Below are positions 1 through 5,161 of a stretch of DNA of 6,372 bases, one piece after another. The translations under genes and the position numbers were made by a program. The notes beneath the pieces are model-generated. The model was given only the letters and a program-made list of their open reading frames with translations. It made no database searches and had not been told where the DNA came from. The first letter of the stretch is position 1; every line of letters begins with the position of its first letter. Source of the DNA: an uncultured Chloroflexota bacterium (GTDB lineage: Bacteria > Chloroflexota > Anaerolineae > Aggregatilineales > Phototrophicaceae); contig CALKIA010000070.1 in assembly GCA_937988705.1 (NCBI GenBank), forward strand, positions 1 to 6,372. Reading direction: 5' to 3'.

Positions 1-290
1 GTGTAGTCATTTTGGGCGGCACGCTGCCGGGCAGCGACCAAGCCGCTCTGATGCACTTTGCGGAAATCGCCATACGGGAACTTGTAGCGCGCTTTCGTGC
101 CTTCGTTCTCGTCAGTGTCGATGGCGAGATACCACTTGGCATACTCTGCCTCACCCTGCTTGTCGAGAAATTCGCTCTCTGCGTGTTCGGTTGGCTGTGC
201 CGTCTTCCACTGCGTATTGATGATGTACTTGCCTTCGTCGAGCAGCTGGCGCGCGTTTTCGAGCGCCTCATGATTGAGTTTCACGGGCAT
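1..290 (-). CDS. Small hypothetical protein, C-terminus cut off by the window edge
   Basis: This reading frame starts at the ATG whose complement is 288-290 and stays open for 96 codons to the window edge, so the C-terminus is missing. An AGGAGG Shine-Dalgarno (complement of 299-304) sits 8 bases before the ATG, which fixes the start. The product begins MPVKLNHEALENARQLLDEG and is soluble, charged and aromatic-rich, with no signal peptide or membrane segment. A later part reads roughly EYAKWYLAIDTDE, then KFPYGDFRKVHQSGLVAARQ. The pattern 'tyrosine-x-KW-[YF]L, then a FPYGDF-like segment, then V-H-x-x-G-L-x-A-A-x-Q-R-A-A-Q' matches my recollection of a widespread small hypothetical family, sometimes seen near phage or metagenomic genes. 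I cannot assign a function. The gene lies about 100 bases downstream of the membrane-protein operon on the same strand and could be co-transcribed with it. Confidence 0.72.
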   Translation of the reverse strand, partial: MPVKLNHEALENARQLLDEGKYIINTQWKTAQPTEHAESEFLDKQGEAEYAKWYLAIDTDENEGTKARYKFPYGDFRKVHQSGLVAARQRAAQNDY

Positions 291-298
291 CGGATGTT

Positions 299-304
299 CC
301 TCCT
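299..304 (-). promoter_or_regulatory. Strong Shine-Dalgarno for the partial gene at 1-290
   Basis: The minus strand reads GAGGAGGAAC here, giving a perfect AGGAGG 8 bases before the ATG at 290. It is the best ribosome binding site in the window and supports a frame that would otherwise be easy to miss because it runs off the edge. Confidence 0.7.
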
Positions 305-314
305 CACAGGGCAG

Positions 315-339
315 GGAGGGATGCACCTGGCATCCCTCC
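315..339 (-). promoter_or_regulatory. Perfect 10-bp hairpin in the leader of the gene at 1-290
   Basis: GGAGGGATGC (315-324) and GCATCCCTCC (330-339) are exact reverse complements with a 5-base loop. The hairpin lies between the stop of the upstream minus-strand gene (394) and the Shine-Dalgarno at 299-304. On neither strand is it followed by a convincing T-tract, so it is not a textbook intrinsic terminator. It could limit read-through, stabilise mRNA ends, or act as a leader structure. A TATAAC hexamer (complement of 363-368) upstream of it could be a -10 box, but no good -35 accompanies it. Confidence 0.55.
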
Positions 340-393
340 ACTTCGTTTCATTCATACTGATCGTTATATTGGACGTGACTGCATCCGGCGTTC

Positions 394-1290
394 TTACGAC
401 ACTGACCGGAAAATCACTGTGTACGAGGTGAGCGCGCGCGCGCCGCCTTCCATGGTGCAAGGCACAGCCGAGAGCGGACGCGATACCGGATCGGAGCGTC
501 CCGGCATATCAATCAGATAGTCGATGCCCGATTCCATCTGGAAATCGGTATAGCCCACGCCACGTTCTGGCTTTAACCCCGTGAAGAAGCGACTCTCACC
601 GCCATCCCAACGGGCGCGAATCTCCATGCCGGGGATGCCGGTACTGCCGTTCAATTCCACGACAAACACCTGAATCACCCCAGTATCACACGAGGTATTG
701 ACCGACACGAGTTCAAAGTCGTTTTGCGGCAGGCTGGTCGGCACGGCGACGAACAACGGCGTTGGCGTCGCCTGATTCGCGGCGGGCGTCGGCGTTTTGG
801 TGGCCGGCGGTGTCAGGGTGACGGTTGCCGTGGGGATGTCAATCGAGACCACGCTCCCCGGCACATCGCCCGCCGGTATGATCTGATCGGCACAGCTGGT
901 ACGCCCTTGCAGTTGGTAGAAGCGCATCAGCGCGCGAACGGCGTTCAAGCCGCTGGTGCTGTTGGTGTAGCCCGTGGTCGCCAGCGAGCACGCTGTGTCC
1001 GCGACCGCCTGAATCGGATCGCCTGCGAGGCGCAAGCCGACCAAGCGATTGATCGCCGCGCTTAAGTCGCTGTCATAGCTGTAGCTCATGGCAATAGCGA
1101 CCATGTACTGCGTTTTGTCGGCATCAGCCAGCTGCCATGGTTCGGTATCGACCACCTCAACCGGGCTGAGCAGCCAGGTGTAGGCGAGCGCTCCGCCGAT
1201 GCCCAGCAGCAAGCCGAGGATAATGCCCAGCAGCGAAAATGGTCGGCGCGACCGCTGAAATTTGCGCGGAATGGCTTGCGGTTCGCTCAT
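394..1290 (-). CDS. Membrane-anchored extracytoplasmic protein with Thr/Pro stalk and beta-rich C-terminal domain
   Basis: This 298-residue protein has a basic cytoplasmic N-terminus (residues 1-17, ending FQRSRRP) and one membrane segment at about 18-39. A helical domain follows at about 50-130, then a Thr/Pro-rich stalk at about 152-188 with repeated TP pairs. The C-terminal domain at about 190-298 carries the segment PGMEIRARWDGG, then F-x-T-G-L-K-P, G-Y-x-D-F, and a closing strand. This resembles beta-sandwich (Ig or carboxypeptidase-regulatory-like) domains used outside the membrane. Four cysteines (101, 133, 201, 278) would lie outside and could form disulfides. The start overlaps the stop of the upstream gene as ATGA (1287-1290), which suggests translational coupling, and an AGGA lies 8 bases before the ATG. 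The helical domain resembles the upstream protein. No enzyme motif is visible; surface anchoring or ligand binding is inference only. Confidence 0.85.
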   Translation of the reverse strand: MSEPQAIPRKFQRSRRPFSLLGIILGLLLGIGGALAYTWLLSPVEVVDTEPWQLADADKTQYMVAIAMSYSYDSDLSAAINRLVGLRLAGDPIQAVADTACSLATTGYTNSTSGLNAVRALMRFYQLQGRTSCADQIIPAGDVPGSVVSIDIPTATVTLTPPATKTPTPAANQATPTPLFVAVPTSLPQNDFELVSVNTSCDTGVIQVFVVELNGSTGIPGMEIRARWDGGESRFFTGLKPERGVGYTDFQMESGIDYLIDMPGRSDPVSRPLSAVPCTMEGGARALTSYTVIFRSVS

Positions 1291-1661
1291 GGGGTGTGTC
1301 CTAGCGGGCGGTACGGCTGCATGATCGGCGTCAAGCGGCCGACGCCCTCCGCGAGGAGCACCAGCGCACGAATATCTTCCAGATCACGCGAGTTGGTGAT
1401 GAAACGCTCGGTGGTTTCCTGCACATAGGCGGGGATGTTCTCGACGCTCAGAAAGCGCAGTCGCTCCAACGCGCCGTTAAGGTCCGCGTCGGCACGGTAG
1501 CCTTCGGCCACCATGACGGTGTATTCGTCTTTGTAACGCTGTGCCAACGCGCTGGCGGGGCTGTCGATGGTCTGCGCCGGGAACTGCACCCAGCCGACGT
1601 ACAGTCCGATCAGCGCACCGACGATCAGCGCGATCAGCAGCGAAAGGATAAATCGAACCAT
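1287..1661 (-). CDS. Short single-pass membrane protein, paralogue of the downstream gene's N-terminal half
   Basis: This 124-residue protein has one N-terminal membrane segment (about 4-24, with small-residue spacing) and a helical domain outside the membrane at about 35-110. It has no stalk and no C-terminal beta domain. The stretch YTVMVAEGYRADADLNGALERLRFL aligns in order with the downstream protein's YMVAIAMSYSYDSDL and following A-x-x-R-L-x-x-L, and both proteins later have R-A-L and G-R at matching places. The ATG (complement of 1659-1661) is preceded by GAGG at a short 4-base spacing. The gene ends in a 4-bp ATGA overlap with its partner. A GTGCTTTAAT extended -10 element lies 46 bases upstream, so this is the promoter-proximal gene of a two-gene operon. 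I know of no established function; heteromer formation between the two products is a plausible inference. Confidence 0.82.
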   Translation of the reverse strand: MVRFILSLLIALIVGALIGLYVGWVQFPAQTIDSPASALAQRYKDEYTVMVAEGYRADADLNGALERLRFLSVENIPAYVQETTERFITNSRDLEDIRALVLLAEGVGRLTPIMQPYRPLGHTP

Positions 1662-1706
1662 GTGTCCTCAATGCGTGCGGCATGCATTTCTTTATCACAG
1701 GCTGTT

Positions 1707-1716
1707 ATTAAAGCAC
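1707..1716 (-). promoter_or_regulatory. Extended -10 promoter for the membrane-protein operon
   Basis: The minus strand reads GTGCTTTAAT: a TG, one base, then TTTAAT, which matches TATAAT at five of six positions. Transcription would start near 1700, giving a leader of about 40 bases before the ATG at 1661. No -35 box stands out. Two other transcription units in the window carry nearly the same decamer. Confidence 0.5.
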
Positions 1717-1744
1717 GGGCGGGCACCGGACGCTAGATCGGTAC

Positions 1745-1752
1745 ACCTACGA
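1745..1752. repeat. 8-bp direct repeat, left copy (ACCTACGA)
   Basis: ACCTACGA here recurs at 2593-2600, and both copies follow a GATC by 5-7 bases. The pair brackets the HTH-LAGLIDADG gene. This copy overlaps the gene's stop codon, so a target-site duplication is possible but weak. Confidence 0.2.
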
Positions 1753-2562
1753 CTTCGCGCCAATCACGCTGTCGAGGTAGGCGACATCCGGGCGCTTAGA
1801 GATGTAGATATCCCAACGGTCTTGTTTTTTTGGATCACGTGACTTGAAGAATTTCGGCGTCCAGTGAACGCCTAGCCGATCACAAGTGGCGCAAAACAAA
1901 TCAACAATGTCTTTTGAGCAGTTGCTGAAACAATAGCGAGGATAGTCAATACCATCTACGATGTTTCTTGAGCGTGATCCATCGCTGTGATACAGCCCTT
2001 GAAAGAACGCTATTGGGTATTGATCGACGATTTTATCTTGCCATGTCTCTAGTTTGATGAGGCGCGAATGTTTTTCGCCTTTCCCGTGCTGTGGCAGAAG
2101 TAAATCCCAGTACTTGTAATATGCAGTTACATCAACAGCCCTGATGCGCCCATCACGTTCTCGATTCACGATCCCGATCTGATTCTCAGGAAGCAGGATT
2201 TGCAGTTCATTCACGCATTTTACGATGATGTTTGGATATTTAGTATCAAGGGTCACACGTAGACGGAGTGTTTTCCGTACCAAAGATAAGTTTCCATCGC
2301 CCAAATAGATTCCTAAAATGTATGCATATGCTTCCAACTGCCGTGAGCAATCCCCAACAATTTCTCCCCGAAGAATCTGAGGCACTATGGGCGTCAATTC
2401 TTCCACGATGTGCACTTCCAGAGTTTCTAGATTTCCATATCTCTGGATACAATCGATGATTGTACGTCTGGGGATTCCGGTGATGCGCGCAATTGCTTTC
2501 TTATTAGTACCTACTTCCCAGAGTTCCAATATTTGCCTGTACTCTTCGATGGAGCGCGTCAT
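1747..2562 (-). CDS. Free-standing HTH + LAGLIDADG homing-endonuclease-like protein
   Basis: This 271-residue protein has an N-terminal helix-turn-helix (about 11-43: KKAIARITGIPRRTIIDCIQ, typical of a recognition helix). Two LAGLIDADG motifs follow, YILGIYLGDG (81-90) and FFQGLYHSDG (186-195). Each retains the acidic residue (Asp89, Asp194) that binds metal in active endonucleases, with about 105 residues between them, as in monomeric two-motif enzymes. After the second motif comes YPRY-x-FSN (208-214), which I recall from solitary HTH-LAGLIDADG proteins common in Actinobacteria. The ATG is preceded by GAGG at 5 bases. The gene is AT-richer than its neighbours: two 60-base samples (1921-1980 and 2281-2340) are 43% and 37% GC, while flanking genes are well above that. 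This suggests acquisition. It is neither inside a host gene nor an intein, so it may be a selfish nuclease, or a DNA-binding regulator in the way WhiA is derived from this fold. Confidence 0.86.
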   Translation of the reverse strand: MTRSIEEYRQILELWEVGTNKKAIARITGIPRRTIIDCIQRYGNLETLEVHIVEELTPIVPQILRGEIVGDCSRQLEAYAYILGIYLGDGNLSLVRKTLRLRVTLDTKYPNIIVKCVNELQILLPENQIGIVNRERDGRIRAVDVTAYYKYWDLLLPQHGKGEKHSRLIKLETWQDKIVDQYPIAFFQGLYHSDGSRSRNIVDGIDYPRYCFSNCSKDIVDLFCATCDRLGVHWTPKFFKSRDPKKQDRWDIYISKRPDVAYLDSVIGAKS

Positions 2563-2592
2563 GTATACCTCGAAGATAATCGATCAAGGGGA

Positions 2593-2600
2593 ACCTACGA
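2593..2600. repeat. 8-bp direct repeat, right copy (ACCTACGA)
   Basis: This is the second copy of ACCTACGA, between the tRNA terminator and the start of the HTH-LAGLIDADG gene. By my estimate an 8-base match between two flanks of about 80 bases arises by chance roughly one time in ten. Confidence 0.2.
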
Positions 2601-2632
2601 TTATTATTGCGCGGAGTGTGCTACAAGAAAAC

Positions 2633-2662
2633 AAAAAACCGAGCAGAAAAGCTCGGTTTTTT
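2633..2662 (-). terminator. Intrinsic terminator of tRNA-Leu
   Basis: CCGAGC (2639-2644) pairs with GCTCGG (2651-2656) around the loop AGAAAA. The stem extends into six A:T pairs on each side, making 12 paired bases. Read on the minus strand, the stem is followed by TTTTTTGTTTTC, a good U-tract, 8 bases after the mature tRNA 3' end. The flanking A and T runs make it potentially bidirectional, but no plus-strand gene ends here. Confidence 0.9.
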
Positions 2663-2670
2663 CAGTTTTG

Positions 2671-2753
2671 TGCCGAAGGTGGGAGTCGAACCCACACGCC
2701 CGTCAGGGCAATTGATTTTGAGTCAATCGTGGCTGCCATTACACCACTTCGGC
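2671..2753 (-). tRNA. tRNA-Leu (anticodon CAA)
   Basis: Read on the minus strand, this 83-base sequence folds as a class II tRNA. The acceptor stem is GCCGAAG with CTTCGGC and discriminator A. The D arm is GTG/CAC. The anticodon stem is ATTGA/TCAAT around the loop CTCAAAA, with anticodon CAA at the complement of 2718-2720. A long variable arm GCCC-TGAC-GGGC follows, then the T arm GTGGG-TTCGACT-CCCAC. The long variable arm together with CAA identifies leucine, decoding UUG. The 3' CCA is not encoded and must be added post-transcriptionally. An intrinsic terminator follows immediately. The gene is divergent from the sigma factor and stands just upstream of the HTH-LAGLIDADG gene, a common landing place for mobile DNA. 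Confidence 0.96.
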
Positions 2754-2765
2754 AACATATATTTC

Positions 2766-2798
2766 TGTAAATCATCAGTCAATTAGACTGTCTTTACA
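2766..2798. promoter_or_regulatory. Nested inverted repeat between tRNA-Leu and the sigma factor
   Basis: The outer arms TGTAAA (2766-2771) and TTTACA (2793-2798) enclose the inner arms CAGTC (2776-2780) and GACTG (2786-2790) around AATTA. The two centres differ by one base, so the symmetry is almost but not fully concentric. It covers 13-45 bases upstream of the tRNA, where that gene's core promoter should be, and lies before the sigma-factor leader. A binding site for a dimeric regulator is possible. Confidence 0.35.
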
Positions 2799-2801
2799 CG
2801 A

Positions 2802-2816
2802 TGTAATTCTAGAATT
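2802..2816 (+). promoter_or_regulatory. Possible -10 box and overlapping 12-bp palindrome upstream of the sigma gene
   Basis: TGTAAT (2802-2807) matches the TATAAT consensus at five of six positions. It overlaps the perfect palindrome AATTCTAGAATT (2805-2816). Transcription would begin near 2814, about 30 bases before the chosen start codon. No good -35 box is present at 16-18 bases, and no GGAAC-like ECF -35 is seen. The palindrome could be an operator that blocks this promoter. Confidence 0.35.
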
Positions 2817-2835
2817 GCGCCTAACGATTGTCAAT

Positions 2836-2842
2836 GGTGATC
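2836..2842 (+). promoter_or_regulatory. Ribosome binding site selecting the sigma-factor start
   Basis: GGTGATC directly precedes the ATG at 2843. It matches the 3' part of the extended Shine-Dalgarno sequence (AGGAGGTGATC), which would put the core at its normal distance. The in-frame upstream starts TTG 2828, ATG 2834 and GTG 2837 have no comparable site. Confidence 0.5.
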
Positions 2843-3451
2843 ATGACAGACGATGAGCAGGTTCTGATAGCAGCCGCCCAGCGTGGCGATCTCAACTCGT
2901 TTAACGCGCTGGTGCTGAAATACCAAAATGTCGCTTTCACGCTGGCGTATCGAATTATGGGCGATTCTTCCAGTGCGAATGATGCGGCGCAAGAGGCGAT
3001 GATTACCGCATATCGCCGCTTGAGTACGTTTCGCGGTGGCAGCTTCAAAGCGTGGCTGCTGCGCATTGTGACCAACCGCTGCTACGACGAACTGCGCAAG
3101 CGCAAACGGCAGCGGCAGACCACCTTTAGCGACCTCACCCCCGACGATGCCGACGAGCCGCCGCTGGCTGATGACTCCGATACGCCGGAAGAGATTGCGC
3201 AGTCGCGTGAGCTGCAGCGGGCAGTCCAGCGCTGCATCGACCGCCTGAATCCCGATCAAAAGCTGGTGCTCGTCCTGTGCGATATTGACGGCATGGATTA
3301 CGACGAAATCAGCCAACAGGCTGGCGCGACGCTCGGGACGATCAAGTCCCGGCTCAGCCGTGCGCGCGCATCCGTCCGTGATTGTTTGAGCGCCGTTCGG
3401 GAACTTTTACCCTCCGCTTATCGTCTAATCAGTGACAAGTCTGAAAAGTAA
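2843..3451 (+). CDS. ECF-type RNA polymerase sigma-70 family factor
   Basis: This 202-residue protein has only the two conserved ECF domains. Region 2 (about 17-90) includes FNALVLKYQNVAFTLAYRIM, DAAQEAMITAYRRL, and FKAWLLRIVTNRCYDELRKR for core-enzyme and -10 recognition. Region 4 (about 125-182) includes LNPDQKLVLVLCDIDGMDYDEI and the recognition helix GTIKSRLSRARASVRD for -35 recognition. The linker (about 92-122) is acidic and fairly long. The start at 2843 gives MTDDEQ and is chosen from its ribosome binding site; TTG 2828 or ATG 2834 would add five or three residues. The anti-sigma gene starts at or just past the stop, so the pair forms an operon and the sigma factor is presumably held inactive at the membrane until an external signal arrives. 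Target promoters are unknown. Confidence 0.93.
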   Translation: MTDDEQVLIAAAQRGDLNSFNALVLKYQNVAFTLAYRIMGDSSSANDAAQEAMITAYRRLSTFRGGSFKAWLLRIVTNRCYDELRKRKRQRQTTFSDLTPDDADEPPLADDSDTPEEIAQSRELQRAVQRCIDRLNPDQKLVLVLCDIDGMDYDEISQQAGATLGTIKSRLSRARASVRDCLSAVRELLPSAYRLISDKSEK

Positions 3452-3455
3452 GCCC

Positions 3456-4436
3456 ATGCCGCTCGATGACCGCGATTTAGAACTGCTCTCTGCCTATCTG
3501 GACAACGCCCTCACTGCTGAGGAGCGCGCCGGGGTCGAGTCGCGCCTTGCCGCCGATGCCGATTTACGCCTTGAATTGGAACGTTTGCGCCTGACCAAGA
3601 ACCTGATTGGCGCACTACCCACGCTGCGGCCCCCGCGCCCGCTGACCGTGACGCGCGCGATGCTTACGCCGCGGGTGTTGTCCTTCCCGGCGACAGTCGC
3701 CTTTAGCGCGATTAGCGCGGCGGCGGCCGTGATTGTGCTCTTGGCCGGGGTCGTGCTGCTCTCGACCACGCAGTCTGCGCCCAGTGAGTCACTCGGTGTG
3801 GCGCAGTTCCCTACGGCGGCCGCGACCATCATCAGCCTGACGGCGACCGAGAATGTACAGTTGTTCGCGCAGGAGGAAGCGCAGTTGGCCAGCCCACCCG
3901 TTTTGGCGACCGAGGCACTTAACGCGGTACCTGCCAGTACACTGGTGGTAGCCACGGTTGATATCGCCGCGGCCTCTGGTTTGGCTGGCGGCGAGGCGGC
4001 CGCCGAACTGCCCGCGCCTGCGCCGCTGGGTACGCTCGAACAAGGCACGATTCTGCCGTTCGGTGTAATTGAGCCAACTGCGGAGCATGATGCACAGGAT
4101 AGCGCCGCCGATCTTATTGAGCCGTCTATGCGGCAAGCCGAGTCGCCGACCCCGGAAACGGATGCAGCCGCGGCACTCGAACTCGCGCCCATGGCCGCGC
4201 TGGCGGCGACGGCGACACCCGCTCCGACGCTCTTGCCGCCCACATCCAGTCCCGCGCCGAGCGCGACACTGCTGCCGACCCGCACGCCGCTGCCGCCGAT
4301 CGAGCCGACGGCTGCGCCGATACCTGCACCGATCACCACGCGCGGCGACGCATCCAGCGTTGGCATCGCCCTGATCATCATCGCCGCGCTGCTGTTTTTG
4401 CTCTCCGCCGCCGTCTTTATACGGAGAAATGGCTAG
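3456..4436 (+). CDS. Probable membrane anti-sigma factor lacking the zinc motif, with two membrane segments
   Basis: The protein has 326 residues from ATG 3456. A GTG at 3432 that overlaps the sigma gene by 20 bases would add eight; neither start has a strong Shine-Dalgarno. Residues 5-50 look like an anti-sigma domain: DLELLSAYLDNALTAEER, then V-E-x-R-L-A-A-D-A-D-L-R-L-E-L. The usual H-x3-C-x2-C zinc ligands are replaced by Arg30, Asp34 and Leu37, so this would be a zinc-free anti-sigma fold. A first membrane segment spans about 79-104. About 190 extracytoplasmic residues rich in Ala, Pro and Thr follow, with a dense TP/AP stalk late in the loop. A second membrane segment spans about 300-321, ending in a short basic tail, IRRNG. 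Both termini would be cytoplasmic. The partner is the sigma factor just upstream. The call rests on position and the N-terminal pattern. Confidence 0.82.
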   Translation: MPLDDRDLELLSAYLDNALTAEERAGVESRLAADADLRLELERLRLTKNLIGALPTLRPPRPLTVTRAMLTPRVLSFPATVAFSAISAAAAVIVLLAGVVLLSTTQSAPSESLGVAQFPTAAATIISLTATENVQLFAQEEAQLASPPVLATEALNAVPASTLVVATVDIAAASGLAGGEAAAELPAPAPLGTLEQGTILPFGVIEPTAEHDAQDSAADLIEPSMRQAESPTPETDAAAALELAPMAALAATATPAPTLLPPTSSPAPSATLLPTRTPLPPIEPTAAPIPAPITTRGDASSVGIALIIIAALLFLLSAAVFIRRNG

Positions 4437-4456
4437 CAGTTCACAAATGTCGATCT

Positions 4457-5035
4457 TTAACTCAGAATCACTTGTTCCTGCCCGTTCAGGTCATAGACCA
4501 GAAACGACATATCGGGCAGGGACAGCACCCCGTAGCTGTGCGAAGTCGGACGCACATTGTTGAATGTATAGAGCGAACCAGGATTGATCACGCAGCCGTT
4601 TTGCACGCGCACATAGAGCGGCACATGCGTATGCCCGGTGATCAACACGTCCACTTTCAGAGAGACGAGCATCATATTGAGCAGCGTGTTCGAGACGTGA
4701 TCCCGGTACAAGCCCCAGAGATTGTTCCCCGGCTTGCCGTGTGTCATGAACAGGCTTGCACCGTCAAAATCGCCGCGCCACTCCAATGGCAGCGCCTTCA
4801 AATAGGCGCGATTATCCGCTGATAAGCCGTAACTCCACTCATCATGATTGCCGCGGACGGTGGCGATGTTGCGATCGCGAACGGTTTGGACAACGCGATC
4901 GGGATCGGGTCCGCGCCCGACCAGATCGCCCGCGCATAACACTGTTGTGACTTGGTGCAGGCTTTCTAACTGGCGGAGTGCGTTGTCAAGTGCTTCATAA
5001 TCGCCATGAATGTCAGAAATGACGCCAATTTTCAT
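4457..5035 (-). CDS. YfcE-like calcineurin-superfamily metallophosphoesterase
   Basis: This 192-residue cytoplasmic enzyme has the full metallophosphoesterase signature. The motifs are SDIHGD (Asp8, His10), GDLVGRG (Asp37), GNHDE (Asn63, His64), THG (His99) and GHTHVP (His135, His137). These residues coordinate two metal ions for phosphoester hydrolysis. After NPGS the protein closes with a short beta-rich end. Length and motif spacing fit the small MJ0936/YfcE group of phosphodiesterases; the natural substrate is not readable from sequence. The start ATGAAAATTGG is preceded by AGGA at 8 bases (complement of 5044-5047), and an excellent extended -10 promoter lies upstream. The gene converges with the anti-sigma gene, with only 20 bases between stops and no clear terminator, and is divergent from the histidine phosphatase. 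Confidence 0.93.
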   Translation of the reverse strand: MKIGVISDIHGDYEALDNALRQLESLHQVTTVLCAGDLVGRGPDPDRVVQTVRDRNIATVRGNHDEWSYGLSADNRAYLKALPLEWRGDFDGASLFMTHGKPGNNLWGLYRDHVSNTLLNMMLVSLKVDVLITGHTHVPLYVRVQNGCVINPGSLYTFNNVRPTSHSYGVLSLPDMSFLVYDLNGQEQVILS

Positions 5036-5068
5036 CCTGAGAATCCTAAACGGGTCAAAAGTGAGTCT

Positions 5069-5078
5069 ATTATAGCAC
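5069..5078 (-). promoter_or_regulatory. Consensus extended -10 promoter for the metallophosphoesterase gene
   Basis: The minus strand reads GTGCTATAAT: a TG, one base, then a perfect TATAAT. The expected start of transcription is near 5062, giving a leader of about 27 bases with the AGGA Shine-Dalgarno inside it. The region 17-18 bases upstream has no recognisable -35 box, as is usual for extended -10 promoters. Confidence 0.65.
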
Positions 5079-5136
5079 TTTCGGGCTCAACCTTGGATCG
5101 GCTGGCTTGCGAAGCGTTTTATGAAACACTCACGCT

Positions 5137-5151
5137 AAAGCCATGCGCTTT
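5137..5151. promoter_or_regulatory. Short dyad over the -35 region of the histidine-phosphatase promoter
   Basis: AAAGC and GCTTT flank the 5-base centre CATGC. The element sits exactly where a -35 box would be for the GTGCTATCAT promoter at 5162-5171. It could be an operator, but five-base arms are common by chance. Confidence 0.2.
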
Positions 5152-5161
5152 GCCCTCGAAT

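Noticed and set aside
12..431. Plus-strand open frame of 139 codons
   Set aside because: It is antisense to the frame at 1-290, which has a perfect AGGAGG, and to the end of the membrane-protein gene. Its own start has no ribosome binding site and the product shows no family pattern.
724..1065. Plus-strand open frame inside the Thr/Pro-stalk gene
   Set aside because: It is Arg-rich, has no recognisable domain, and lies entirely antisense to a well-supported gene.
1477..1698. Minus-strand open frame overlapping the short membrane protein in another register
   Set aside because: It gives an Arg-rich product without pattern, while the overlapping frame has a membrane anchor, an ATGA junction and a similar downstream paralogue.
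1662..2632. Second tRNA fragment or att site flanking the AT-rich island
   Set aside because: I looked for a repeat of the tRNA-Leu 3' half around 1662-1746 and 2563-2632 and saw none, and no integrase gene is present in the window.
2753..2776. TTGACT followed by TATGTT as a sigma-70 promoter for tRNA-Leu (minus strand, ending next to 2753)
   Set aside because: Spacing is 17 bases, but the -10 would touch the mature tRNA 5' end, so transcription would start inside the tRNA.
3494..4381. Long minus-strand open frame opposite the anti-sigma gene
   Set aside because: The product is a low-complexity Ala/Gly/Ser/Val string, as expected when a GC-rich Ala/Pro/Thr gene is read on the other strand. 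The plus frame has the anti-sigma pattern and two membrane segments.
4405..4428. TCTCCG...CGGAGA inverted repeat near the end of the anti-sigma gene as a terminator
   Set aside because: It has a six-base stem with a loop of about 14 bases inside the coding sequence and no T-tract after it.
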